Part shown: positions 1 to 6,782 of the stretch, one piece after another
How the letters are laid out: each line of letters starts with the position of its first letter
How positions within the stretch are numbered: position 1 is the first letter of the stretch
Assembly: GCA_014763905.1 (NCBI GenBank)
Contig: JACXUN010000056.1
Span: 1 to 8,322 of the forward strand
Direction: 5' to 3'
Source of the DNA: Campylobacterales bacterium
GTDB lineage: Bacteria > Campylobacterota > Campylobacteria > Campylobacterales > Sulfurovaceae
DNA length: 8,322 nucleotides
Position numbers and translations under genes: made by a program
Notes under the pieces: generated by a model
What the model was told of the DNA's origin: nothing
Seen by the model: only the letters and a program-made list of their open reading frames with translations
The model's database searches: none

Positions 1-213
1 TTTTGAATTAACTCGTTAGTCCCGCAAAAATTTGACTTTGCCTACAAAAAACCTCGTAAAGCTGTGACTATGATATCCCGTCGAACTCAGGTTATTAAAC
101 CAATAAAAAACACAATAAACAATAGTTTTAAATCAAAAACACCAACTTTTTAGCAAGTTAAATTTGGAAAATTGTTAATCAATAACACATAATATTTAAA
201 ATTAATTTTAAAC
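1..213. other. Non-coding left flank; no gene supported
   Basis: All six frames are closed or too short to support a gene. The longest plus-strand stretch, ATG at 70 to TAG at 151-153, encodes only 27 residues and has no Shine-Dalgarno sequence. The DNA becomes strongly AT-rich towards ruvC. A perfect 18-bp palindrome, TTTAAAATTAATTTTAAA, lies at 195-212, immediately after the ruvC stop codon. It could be a weak AT-only terminator stem for ruvC or a protein site, but no T-run follows it. A smaller inverted repeat, TGTTA-5 nt-TAACA, lies at 173-187. No tRNA or rRNA is recognisable. The next gene to the left lies outside the window. Confidence 0.5.
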
Positions 214-699
214 CTATTTCCCTACACTCTTTTTGATAAGGACTTGAGCATGAGTCAGTGTAACTGCCATCGCATCGGTAATATCGTAAGGTTTGATCTC
301 TTTTTTAATATTTAATAATTTCTTAACCATAAAAGCTACTTGCTCTTTGGTTGCTTTTCCGTTTCCTGTTAACGCTTTTTTCACTTGCAACGGTGTATAC
401 TCTTCATAGTGTCCCACAGTATTTAAAACTTTAAGTGCAATAGCCCCCCTAAATTGGGCTAGTTTTAAAACACTCTTTGGATTATAGGCATAAAATATAT
501 CTTCAATAACCACCTCGTCAATCTCAAATTGATTAAAAATTAGATCTAATCCCTTATTTAATTCTAATAATTGCTCTCTTAAACAATCTTGCTTAAACCT
601 AAGCAAACCAGCCTCTAATACGCTGTATTTCACACCCTCTAATTCAACGATACAATAGCCTAAATTTCGGCTTCCTGGGTCAATACCTAACAGTTTCAT
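214..699 (-). CDS. ruvC: Holliday junction resolvase RuvC
   Basis: RuvC is the endonuclease that resolves four-way junctions after RuvAB branch migration during recombinational repair. The 161-residue product is near the usual length (E. coli 173). The four acidic metal ligands of the RNase H-like fold are all visible: D7 in [12 protein letters not shown]66 in [12 protein letters not shown], and D139 and D142 in [13 protein letters not shown]. The basic stretch [17 protein letters not shown] (105-121) matches the DNA-binding segment of the family. The start is ATG at 699-697 on the minus strand, with AAAGG about 5 nt upstream (709-705). The gene is divergent from dnaA, and its start codon lies inside the first DnaA box of oriC1, so DnaA binding could affect its transcription (inference). 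A -10-like TATATAAG on the minus strand at 748-741 is a possible promoter. The gene is intact, and the assignment is secure from the catalytic residues. Confidence 0.96.
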   Translation of the reverse strand: MKLLGIDPGSRNLGYCIVELEGVKYSVLEAGLLRFKQDCLREQLLELNKGLDLIFNQFEIDEVVIEDIFYAYNPKSVLKLAQFRGAIALKVLNTVGHYEEYTPLQVKKALTGNGKATKEQVAFMVKKLLNIKKEIKPYDITDAMAVTLTHAQVLIKKSVGK

Positions 700-794
700 T
701 CACACCTTTGTTCACAGTGTGAAAAATTTGATTCACACGGCTTATATACCCATATTTTAGCCAATTTTTGATAACATTAAAAGAATTATTCACA
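696..794. other. oriC: oriC1: DnaA-box cluster upstream of dnaA
   Basis: Five 9-mers with a TTCACA core lie within 99 bp: TCATTCACA 696-704 (+), TTGTTCACA 708-716 (+), TTTTTCACA 718-726 (-), TGATTCACA 729-737 (+) and a perfect TTATTCACA 786-794 (+). The hexamer is expected only about four times by chance in the whole window on both strands, so the cluster is real enrichment. TTATTCACA-like boxes flanking dnaA on both sides are known for the bipartite origins of Helicobacter and relatives. The first four boxes are spaced roughly one helical turn apart; the fifth is isolated next to the dnaA start. The stretch 741-785 is AT-rich. A further TATTTCACA at 626-634 inside ruvC could be an outlying weak box. 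Function as an origin is inferred from sequence only. Confidence 0.85.
728..758 (+). promoter_or_regulatory. Possible dnaA promoter within oriC1
   Basis: TTGATT at 728-733, followed 17 bp later by CATATT at 751-756, is a weak sigma70-like candidate for dnaA. The -35 hexamer overlaps the DnaA box at 729-737, which would fit autorepression by DnaA. The -10 match is poor (4 of 6), and in Campylobacterota the -35 element is often not conserved, so the assignment is tentative. On the opposite strand, TATATAAG (748-741) could serve ruvC, making this a shared divergent control region. Confidence 0.3.
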
Positions 795-805
795 TTAAGA
801 ATTGG

Positions 806-2149
806 ATGTCTATGGGAATTGGAAGCAAAGTATTAAAAAAACTTCAGCAGGAGATAAGTAATAAAGAGTGGGAACGCTATATCAAGCCGCTCGTCTATGA
901 TGAAAAACATTCACGGAGCAATATCGCTCAGTTCAATGCTCCCAATATGCTGATTGCCAAATGGATCAAGACCAAATATGACCAAAAAATTGCTCACCTT
1001 TTTGAATTGGAAAGCGGCATTAAACCCAAAGTCGTTATTTCGATCGCATCCAATACAAACGATCTCTATAACAAAACCAGCAAAACCAGTGAGGGCGAGA
1101 CAAAAAGTTATACCAAAAGCACCATTCTCAACCCTTCCTTTACCTTTGAAAGCTTTATTGTCGGGGATTCTAACCAGTTTGCTTATACTACCGCTAAAAG
1201 TGTCGCAGAGAAACCCGGTGCATTATATAATCCGCTCTTTCTTTACGGGGGTGTCGGATTGGGCAAAACCCATCTTATTCAAGCCATCGGTAACTACCAA
1301 AACGCACTGGGCAAAAAGGTTATCTATACAACATTTGAACAGTTTATGAATAAATTTACCTCCCACTTACGTTCGCAAACGATGGATCGATTTCGTGAAC
1401 ATTTTCGAGAGTGTGATGTGCTACTTATTGATGATATTCAATTTTTATCACGAAAAGAACAGACACAAGAGGAGTTTTTTCACACCTTTAATGAGTTGCA
1501 TCAAGCCAAAAAACAAATTGTCATCACCTCCGACAGACAACCTAACAAAATTGCCGGTTTAGTAGATCGTCTCAAAAGCCGATTTGAGTGGGGTCTCATG
1601 GCAGATATTCAGCCTCCGGGTCTCGAAACCAAAATCGCCATTATTCAAAAAAAATGTGAAATCGACGGTATCTCACTTAATAGAGACATTATTAATTTTA
1701 TCGCCTCCAATATGGGTAATAATATCCGTGAAATCGAAGGGGCAATCATCAAACTCAATGCCTACAGTGGATTAATGAATCAAGAGATTACCTTGGAATT
1801 TGCTCAAAATGTCATTAAAGACCAACTTGCTGAAAAACAGGCTAATGTCTCCATCGATGATATCGTTAAATCGGTATCCAAAGAACTTAATATCAAACTC
1901 GCAGATATTCGATCCAAAAAACGAACCAAAGAGGTAGCCAATGCCCGAAGAGTCGCTATTTATCTAGCCAGAAACCTTACACCCAATTCCATGCCACAAA
2001 TTGCTATCTACTTCGGTATGAAAGATCACACTGCCGTCAGTCATGCCATGAAGAAAATCACCGAAATGATTGAGAACGATGAAAACTTTAAAGTTCAACT
2101 TGAAGAGTTATCCAATAAAATCAATGCCAACACATCACAATTTGATTAA
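806..2149 (+). CDS. dnaA: Chromosomal replication initiator protein DnaA
   Basis: DnaA is the AAA+ ATPase that binds DnaA boxes, opens oriC and recruits the helicase. The 447-residue product shows the usual order. An N-terminal domain I (about 1-80; in Campylobacterota this domain is the contact for HobA) is followed by a poorly conserved polar linker (about 85-105). The AAA+ core has Walker A GGVGLGKTH (148-156), Walker B LLIDDIQFL (206-214) and sensor/arginine-finger segments around VDRLKSRFEWG (253-263). The C-terminal helix-turn-helix domain carries the DnaA signature KDHTAVSHA (406-414). The ATG at 806 has only a weak TTAAGA ribosome site (795-800); an in-frame ATG at 812 would remove two residues, so the exact start is uncertain. 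The gene lies between the two DnaA-box clusters, as in known bipartite campylobacterotal origins. A perfect DnaA box ends 11 bp before the start codon, suggesting autoregulation (inference). The gene is intact. Confidence 0.98.
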   Translation: MSMGIGSKVLKKLQQEISNKEWERYIKPLVYDEKHSRSNIAQFNAPNMLIAKWIKTKYDQKIAHLFELESGIKPKVVISIASNTNDLYNKTSKTSEGETKSYTKSTILNPSFTFESFIVGDSNQFAYTTAKSVAEKPGALYNPLFLYGGVGLGKTHLIQAIGNYQNALGKKVIYTTFEQFMNKFTSHLRSQTMDRFREHFRECDVLLIDDIQFLSRKEQTQEEFFHTFNELHQAKKQIVITSDRQPNKIAGLVDRLKSRFEWGLMADIQPPGLETKIAIIQKKCEIDGISLNRDIINFIASNMGNNIREIEGAIIKLNAYSGLMNQEITLEFAQNVIKDQLAEKQANVSIDDIVKSVSKELNIKLADIRSKKRTKEVANARRVAIYLARNLTPNSMPQIAIYFGMKDHTAVSHAMKKITEMIENDENFKVQLEELSNKINANTSQFD

Positions 2150-2157
2150 AATAAAGA

Positions 2158-2163
2158 TATAAT
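2158..2163 (+). promoter_or_regulatory. Candidate -10 element for the dnaN-pyrG-recJ operon
   Basis: A perfect TATAAT lies 8 bp after the dnaA stop codon. No good -35 hexamer is found 16-18 bp upstream (TCACAA at 2135-2140), but housekeeping promoters in Campylobacter and Helicobacter often lack one. Initiation here would give a leader of about 145 nt that runs through oriC2 and the trio element before dnaN. In AT-rich DNA a chance TATAAT is possible, so confidence is moderate to low. Confidence 0.4.
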
Positions 2164-2170
2164 CTACAAA

Positions 2171-2292
2171 AGTGAAAAAATGTGAAAAACTTTTCGATTC
2201 AAAAAAATTCAAAAGCTCAAAATTTTGGGGTTTAGAGAACTTTTTCACATTTTCAATATAAACTACTTCTACTGCTACTTATTTAATAAATA
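2171..2292. other. oriC: oriC2 and DNA unwinding element between dnaA and dnaN
   Basis: The gap holds three TTCAC-core boxes: TTTTTCACT 2171-2179 (-), TTTTTCACA 2181-2189 (-) and TTTTTCACA 2241-2249 (+). The last is followed by a degenerate tandem copy, TTTTCAATA (2250-2258). Between the boxes are runs of A spaced near 10 bp. After the boxes come a triplet run (2263-2280) and an A/T-only palindrome, TATTTAATAAATA (2280-2292). This order of boxes, triplets and AT-rich DNA is that of bacterial origins with a single-strand-binding DnaA-trio. In Helicobacter the equivalent dnaA-dnaN segment is where the duplex opens. I therefore call this the likely melting site, by analogy. Confidence 0.8.
2263..2280 (+). 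promoter_or_regulatory. DnaA-trio element
   Basis: The segment CTACTTCTACTGCTACTT consists of six consecutive CTN triplets on the plus strand, that is 3'-GA(N)-5' repeats on the complement. DnaA-trios bind a DnaA filament on the melted strand. The run resembles the trio of the Bacillus subtilis origin (CTACTATTACTTCTACTA) very closely. It sits 13 bp after the DnaA box at 2241-2249 and immediately before A/T-only DNA, which is the expected order. In characterised origins the box and trios are closer together or separated by GC-rich bases; here the gap is AT-rich and includes a degenerate box. Confidence 0.75.
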
Positions 2293-2316
2293 GAGTAGAG
2301 AAAACAGGGAGATATG

Positions 2317-3384
2317 ATGAAAATACGTGTAACCAAACAGTTAATAGAATCAATACTAATTAATCTTCAACCCTTTCTTGAAAAAAAAGATGCCAGTCAA
2401 ATTACCTCTCACGTTTATATTGAAGCCCAGAATAATCAATGTACTATCAAAGCAACCGATTCAGAAATAGGTCTATCCATTACCACCAATAATATGTTAG
2501 TCGAGCATGAAGGAGCAGTAACTGCCAACGGAAAAAAGCTGCTCGATATTATTCGTATACTCAAAGATGAAGAAATAATCCTAGAAGAACTCAATCATCA
2601 TCTCTATATTAAACAAAACAAGTCTAAATTTAAACTTCCGATCTTTAATTATCAAAACTTCCCGAATTTTCCTATTATCGAAAATAAATCCCAAATCACT
2701 TTAGACTCTATACGGTTAATTAGCGGATTAAAGAATATCTCCTCCTCCATTGATACCAACAATCCAAAATTTGAACTCAATGGAGCACTGCTTAATATAA
2801 AAGCTGAAACTACTGAACTGGTAGGAACGGATACCAGACGACTTTCTGTGGTAACAATCAATAATCCAAGTGAACAGCAACTCTCTATTATCATTCCTAA
2901 AAAAGCAATTTTAGAGATACAAAAACTTTTTATGGATCAAATTGATATCTATTACGATAAGACCAATTTAATTATTCAAAATAACAACTACTACTTCTAT
3001 AGCCGGTTGATTAACGGGAATTTTCCTGATTATGAGCGGATTATTCCAAAAGAGAGCAAAATCAGATTCACCCTTCCGAAAAAAGAGATGATAGATGCCA
3101 TCAAAATGATTACCACCATTTCCCAAGAGATCAAGATATCGTTTTTTGGAGATGCTATTGTCTTTAATTCATTGGCTGCAGACAATGTTGAAGCCAAAAC
3201 AGAAATTCCACTTACTACGGGATTAGTAGAACGATTTGATCTCAATGTTAACAGCCGATATCTATTGGATTTTATTGCTCAGTTAGATCATGGTGAATTT
3301 GAAATTTTACTGAATGAACCAACCTTGCCTTTTGTTTTAAAGGATAATCAATTTATAACCGTTATAATGCCAATTATCGTTTAA
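2317..3384 (+). CDS. dnaN: DNA polymerase III beta sliding clamp
   Basis: DnaN forms the ring-shaped dimer that tethers DNA polymerase III and repair factors to DNA. The product of 355 residues has the family's length (about 355-375) and three clamp-fold domains. Recognisable stretches are the early FLEKKDASQITSH segment, FELNGALLNI in domain II, GTDTRRLS (170-177), FPDYERIIP (236-244) at the domain II-III border, and the clamp C-terminus ending VIMPIIV. Two start codons are adjacent, ATG at 2314 and at 2317. The Shine-Dalgarno AGGGAG at 2306-2311 is 5 nt from 2317 but only 2 nt from 2314, and the family starts MKI, so 2317 is preferred. The gene directly follows oriC2, and pyrG starts 18 bp after its stop. 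Base composition is more AT-rich than in pyrG and recJ. The gene is intact. Confidence 0.97.
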   Translation: MKIRVTKQLIESILINLQPFLEKKDASQITSHVYIEAQNNQCTIKATDSEIGLSITTNNMLVEHEGAVTANGKKLLDIIRILKDEEIILEELNHHLYIKQNKSKFKLPIFNYQNFPNFPIIENKSQITLDSIRLISGLKNISSSIDTNNPKFELNGALLNIKAETTELVGTDTRRLSVVTINNPSEQQLSIIIPKKAILEIQKLFMDQIDIYYDKTNLIIQNNNYYFYSRLINGNFPDYERIIPKESKIRFTLPKKEMIDAIKMITTISQEIKISFFGDAIVFNSLAADNVEAKTEIPLTTGLVERFDLNVNSRYLLDFIAQLDHGEFEILLNEPTLPFVLKDNQFITVIMPIIV

Positions 3385-3402
3385 ACTAAGGATTTGGCAT
3401 AG

Positions 3403-5046
3403 ATGAGTAGTAAACAACAGACTAAATATATATTTGTCACCGGTGGGGTATTAAGCTCACTGGGAAAAGGTATTACGGCAGCGAGTATAGGAACACTCTT
3501 AAAACACGCCGGTTTTCGTGTCGGTGTATTAAAGCTTGACCCTTATATTAACGTCGATCCAGGAACCATGTCTCCATTAGAACACGGAGAAGTTTTTGTG
3601 ACCAAAGACGGTGCCGAAACCGATTTGGATCTAGGACATTATGAGCGATTCTTAGATAGTTCATTAACGCAAAATAATAACTTCACAACTGGGCAGGTCT
3701 ATAAAACCGTCATTGAAAATGAGCGGCAGGGAAAATATCTGGGGAAAACCATTCAGATTGTTCCACATATCACCAACGAGATCAAAGAGCGTATCGTCTT
3801 AGCCGGCGAAGGAAAAGATATCCTAATCGTTGAGCTAGGCGGAACGACCGGAGATATGGAAGGGATGCCGTTCCTCGAAACCATTCATCAGATGAAACAT
3901 GAGTTGGGCAAAAGTGAATTGATGAATATTCACGTCACCCTGCTTCCGTATATTCGAACTGCCGGAGAGCTGAAAACCAAACCGACCCAACACTCGGTTC
4001 AAGAGCTGCGTCGTCTGGGTATCACCCCACATATGCTGATTTTGCGAAGTGAAAAGCGTATCCCTAGCGATATCAAACGTAAAATTGCCTACTCGTGTGA
4101 CGTAGATGAGGATTCCGTTATCGAAGCGGTGGATGCTCCAACCATCTATGAAGTCCCGCTTCTATTTATGGCACAAGATATTTTGGAACCGATTGCCAAA
4201 CAGTTGGAATTGGGAGAGTTGAAGCCCAATATGCAGCTCTGGTCTGATCTGGTACGTAAAATTATTGAACCGACCAAAAAGACCAAGATCGCCTTTGTCG
4301 GAAAATATCTGGACCTCAAAGAGTCTTATAAATCTTTGACCGAAGCACTCATTCATGCCGGAGCCAATTTGGATACTCAAGTAGAGATCAAATGGGTCGA
4401 TAGTGAAAAGATAGAGAACAATACGGCAAAACAGTATCTGGTCGATTGTGACGGGGTATTGGTAGCCGGTGGTTTTGGAGAGCGGGGTGTCGAAGGAAAA
4501 ATCAAAGCGATTCAATATGCCCGTGAAAACAAGATTCCTTTCCTTGGTATCTGTTTGGGGATGCAGTTGGCGATGGTTGAGTTTGCTCGTCATGTGTTGG
4601 GTATCAGTGAAGCCACTTCGATGGAGTTTAATCCGGAGACCAAAGAGCCGATCATCTATCTAATCGATGAGTTTATCGATGCCGCTGGAGCGAAACAGAT
4701 ACGTACCATTACCTCGCCTAAAGGCGGAACCTTGCGTCTAGGTGAGTATGAGTGTCATACCCTAGAAGGGTCAAAGTTGCGTGAAGCGTATGGCTCTTCC
4801 ACGATCTATGAACGCCATCGGCATCGATATGAAGCCAATCCGATCTATCGAGAGCGGCTTGAATCTAACGGCATGATCGTCACCGGAGAGTCTGATGGAC
4901 TCATTGAAGCAGTAGAGATCAAAGATCATCCATGGTTTTTAGGAGTACAGTTCCATCCGGAATTTACCTCACGGCTTCAAAATCCCAACCCGACTATTTT
5001 AGCTTTTGTAAAAACGGCACTTTCTCATACTGATGGAGCAGAGTAG
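3403..5046 (+). CDS. pyrG: CTP synthase (glutamine-hydrolysing)
   Basis: PyrG catalyses UTP + ATP + glutamine to CTP, the last step of de novo pyrimidine nucleotide synthesis, in the cytoplasm. At 547 residues it matches the family (E. coli 545). The N-terminal synthetase domain (about 1-275) carries the P-loop-like [17 protein letters not shown] (14-30), [15 protein letters not shown] (44-58) and [15 protein letters not shown] (143-157). The C-terminal class I glutamine amidotransferase domain (about 293-540) has AGGFGERG (355-362), the nucleophile elbow GICLGMQ with C384, and the H518/E520 pair in VQFHPEF. All catalytic positions are present. The ATG at 3403 has TAAGGA at 3387-3392, a 10-nt spacer. 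The gene lies 18 bp after dnaN and overlaps recJ by 14 bp, so dnaN-pyrG-recJ is probably one transcript. Confidence 0.98.
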   Translation: MSSKQQTKYIFVTGGVLSSLGKGITAASIGTLLKHAGFRVGVLKLDPYINVDPGTMSPLEHGEVFVTKDGAETDLDLGHYERFLDSSLTQNNNFTTGQVYKTVIENERQGKYLGKTIQIVPHITNEIKERIVLAGEGKDILIVELGGTTGDMEGMPFLETIHQMKHELGKSELMNIHVTLLPYIRTAGELKTKPTQHSVQELRRLGITPHMLILRSEKRIPSDIKRKIAYSCDVDEDSVIEAVDAPTIYEVPLLFMAQDILEPIAKQLELGELKPNMQLWSDLVRKIIEPTKKTKIAFVGKYLDLKESYKSLTEALIHAGANLDTQVEIKWVDSEKIENNTAKQYLVDCDGVLVAGGFGERGVEGKIKAIQYARENKIPFLGICLGMQLAMVEFARHVLGISEATSMEFNPETKEPIIYLIDEFIDAAGAKQIRTITSPKGGTLRLGEYECHTLEGSKLREAYGSSTIYERHRHRYEANPIYRERLESNGMIVTGESDGLIEAVEIKDHPWFLGVQFHPEFTSRLQNPNPTILAFVKTALSHTDGAE

Positions 5047-6643
5047 TCAACATTCCTACCCCTCCGTTACACTGCGTGATATCGAGCAACTGCTTCGATC
5101 ACGTTTTCATGAGGAGGGATTTTTATCATTAGCCCAGCTTCCTGATCCTTCAACTTTCAAAGATATGGATAAAGCGACACGACGCATTATTGAAGCCATT
5201 AGCCGTTCAGAAAAGATTGTTTTGATCGGCGACTACGATGTGGACGGTGTGGTCTCAACCACCTTAGTCAAACACTTTTTTGATACCATAGGATACCCCT
5301 TGGCGTGGATTATTCCCAATCGTTTTCGAGATGGATATGGTCTCTCTGCTAATATTATTCCGCGGATTACCGAGTTTGATTTGGCTTTGACGGTGGATAA
5401 TGGCATCGCAGCCGTGGAGGCAGCCAAATTGTGTGCTGAACATAACATTGAGCTGATTATTACCGATCACCATATGTTGCCGAATCAACTGCCTGATGCC
5501 TATGCGATTGTCAACCAAAAGCAGCCGGAGTGTGACTTTCCCTTTGAAGAGGTGTGCGGAGCTCAGATTGCTTGGTATCTGATTGCGTCGTTAAATCGAG
5601 CGATGCGGGCTAAAGTCGATACCAAAGCATATATTGGATTGGTGGCGATTGCGATTATCGCCGATATGATGCCGCTGCAGCATATCAACCGAGCTATGGT
5701 GATTACCGGTCTGCAGCTGCTGGGTCGCAGTCCACTACCGGCTATTGAGGCGGTAAGAGATTGGTTAGACAAAACCGAGTTAACTGCGGAAGATATCGGT
5801 TTTCAAGTTGCTCCGGTTCTCAACAGTGCAGGGCGTATGGATGATGCCAAGTGGGCTGTTGAGTTTTTATTGAGTGACAACATCTACGATGCCAGAGTAC
5901 GATTAGAGCGATTGGTTGGATTTAATGAATCGCGTAAAGCGGTAGAACAGCAGATCACCCAAGAGGCAATGGAACGGGTCAATCATGAAGATCCTGTGAT
6001 TGTGGTCGAGGGTGAAGATTGGCACGAAGGGGTAGTCGGGATAGTGGCAGCACGAATCGGCAGACTCTGTGAAAAACCGACTATTGTGTTGACACGGACC
6101 CACAACGGCGAACTCAAAGGAAGCGGTCGAAGTTTTCACATCTGTAATCTTTTCAAGATAACCAATCAAGCCAAAGCCCTGCTGACTAAATTCGGCGGGC
6201 ATCATGCGGCGATTGGATTGAGCCTCCCGGTTGAGAATCTGGATCGTTTCCGGCAAGTGTTACAGCACAACTATTTAGCAGAAAATTATCAAGAGGGATA
6301 TGTTGATCCTGATATTATGGGTGTGTTGCCTTTTTCTGAAATCTCTTTTGAGTTAACGCAGATGATCAAACAGTTTGAGCCTTACGGTCAAGCTAACAGC
6401 CGACCCAAATTTATTACGCACAATGTATTGATTGAAGATGTGAATAGTATGGGCAAAGAAGGGGAACATCGTCGTTTTTTATTTTCCCAAAATGGTGTGA
6501 TACATCCAGCGGTACTTTTTAAAACCCGAGAATCATTTCAGATAGGAGAGCGTATTAGCGTCATTTATACTGTGAATGAAAATCATTTCAACAATCGCAC
6601 CAGCTTGCAATTGATGGTTGAGAAAATAGATAAGTATTTATAA
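5033..6643 (+). CDS. recJ: Single-stranded-DNA-specific exonuclease RecJ
   Basis: RecJ is a 5'-3' single-strand exonuclease of the DHH phosphoesterase family, used in recombination, mismatch and base-excision repair. The 536-residue product is slightly shorter than E. coli RecJ (577). Motif I is GDYDVDG (66-72), motif II VDNG (121-124), motif III DHH (145-147) and motif IV the IAD of AIIADMMPL (209-211). NSAGRMDD (264-271) follows. The DHHA1 domain shows GRSFHI (365-370) and GGHHAAIG (388-395), and a C-terminal OB-fold-like region runs from about 430 to the end. Metal-binding residues are intact. The ATG lies inside pyrG, and I see no Shine-Dalgarno in front of it, so translation is probably coupled to pyrG. 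The next in-frame ATG (M45) would remove conserved residues such as the PDPSTFKDM stretch, which supports the early start. Confidence 0.96.
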   Translation: MEQSSQHSYPSVTLRDIEQLLRSRFHEEGFLSLAQLPDPSTFKDMDKATRRIIEAISRSEKIVLIGDYDVDGVVSTTLVKHFFDTIGYPLAWIIPNRFRDGYGLSANIIPRITEFDLALTVDNGIAAVEAAKLCAEHNIELIITDHHMLPNQLPDAYAIVNQKQPECDFPFEEVCGAQIAWYLIASLNRAMRAKVDTKAYIGLVAIAIIADMMPLQHINRAMVITGLQLLGRSPLPAIEAVRDWLDKTELTAEDIGFQVAPVLNSAGRMDDAKWAVEFLLSDNIYDARVRLERLVGFNESRKAVEQQITQEAMERVNHEDPVIVVEGEDWHEGVVGIVAARIGRLCEKPTIVLTRTHNGELKGSGRSFHICNLFKITNQAKALLTKFGGHHAAIGLSLPVENLDRFRQVLQHNYLAENYQEGYVDPDIMGVLPFSEISFELTQMIKQFEPYGQANSRPKFITHNVLIEDVNSMGKEGEHRRFLFSQNGVIHPAVLFKTRESFQIGERISVIYTVNENHFNNRTSLQLMVEKIDKYL

Positions 6644-6724
6644 TAAAAAAAATTATAATGTTTAAAATTTGAATTTAATTTTAGTTATTCTTATCATAAA
6701 ACGTAGCTTTATTGATGCTTTTCT

Positions 6725-6753
6725 TTGATTATTTTGTATTTTTTATGTAGAAT
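6725..6753 (+). promoter_or_regulatory. sigma70-type promoter of sqr
   Basis: TTGATT at 6725-6730 and TAGAAT at 6748-6753 are separated by exactly 17 bp, matching 4 of 6 and 5 of 6 consensus bases. Transcription would start near 6760, giving a leader of about 23 nt containing the strong ribosome site AGGAG (6773-6777). This is the best-formed promoter in the window and suggests that sqr is expressed independently of the replication genes. Confidence 0.55.
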
Positions 6754-6762
6754 AGACTATTC
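6750..6762. promoter_or_regulatory. Operator-like palindrome at the sqr promoter
   Basis: GAATAGACTATTC is a perfect 6-1-6 inverted repeat that overlaps the -10 hexamer and the predicted transcription start, where a dimeric repressor would block initiation. It is framed by a second perfect inverted repeat, TTTGATTAT (6724-6732) and ATAATCAAA (6763-6771). The left arm of that repeat covers the -35 element. The regulator is unknown, and the role is inferred from position and symmetry alone. Confidence 0.45.
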
Positions 6763-6782
6763 ATAATCAAAAAGGAGATAAA

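Larger units (their letters stand above)
6644..6782. other. recJ-sqr intergenic region, AT-rich, promoter-bearing
   Basis: This gap is very AT-rich. There is no GC-rich hairpin with a T-run after recJ. The only stem, TAAAATT/AATTTTA at 6663-6683, contains only A and T and would be weak, so some readthrough from recJ into sqr is possible. A second TATAAT occurs at 6654-6659 but has no supporting elements. The functional part appears to be 6724-6777, with promoter, palindromes and ribosome site described separately. Confidence 0.5.

Noticed and set aside
75..85. Minus-strand TTCGACGGGAT, identical to the conserved 5' segment of tmRNA (ssrA)
   Set aside because: The required GGG-rich acceptor half upstream is absent (the sequence there is AT-rich) and the bases that follow do not resemble a tmRNA. 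It is probably chance, although a scan with a tmRNA model including DNA left of the window would settle it.
70..153. 27-codon plus-strand ORF in the left flank
   Set aside because: No ribosome site, no recognisable family, and a length well within chance for this composition.
1476..1484. TTTTTCACA inside dnaA, and GTTTTCACA at 6132-6140 inside recJ
   Set aside because: Isolated matches; the core hexamer is expected a few times by chance in this window, and neither lies in a cluster.
4162..4593. 143-codon open frame antisense to pyrG
   Set aside because: It lies entirely opposite a well-conserved gene with intact catalytic motifs and shows no domain of its own; it is a coding shadow.
5903..6256. 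117-codon open frame antisense to recJ
   Set aside because: It overlaps the DHHA1 region of an intact recJ and shows no motif; a shadow.
6663..6683. Inverted repeat TAAAATT/AATTTTA after recJ as a terminator
   Set aside because: The stem is only A-T pairs and is not followed by a proper T-run, so it is unlikely to terminate.
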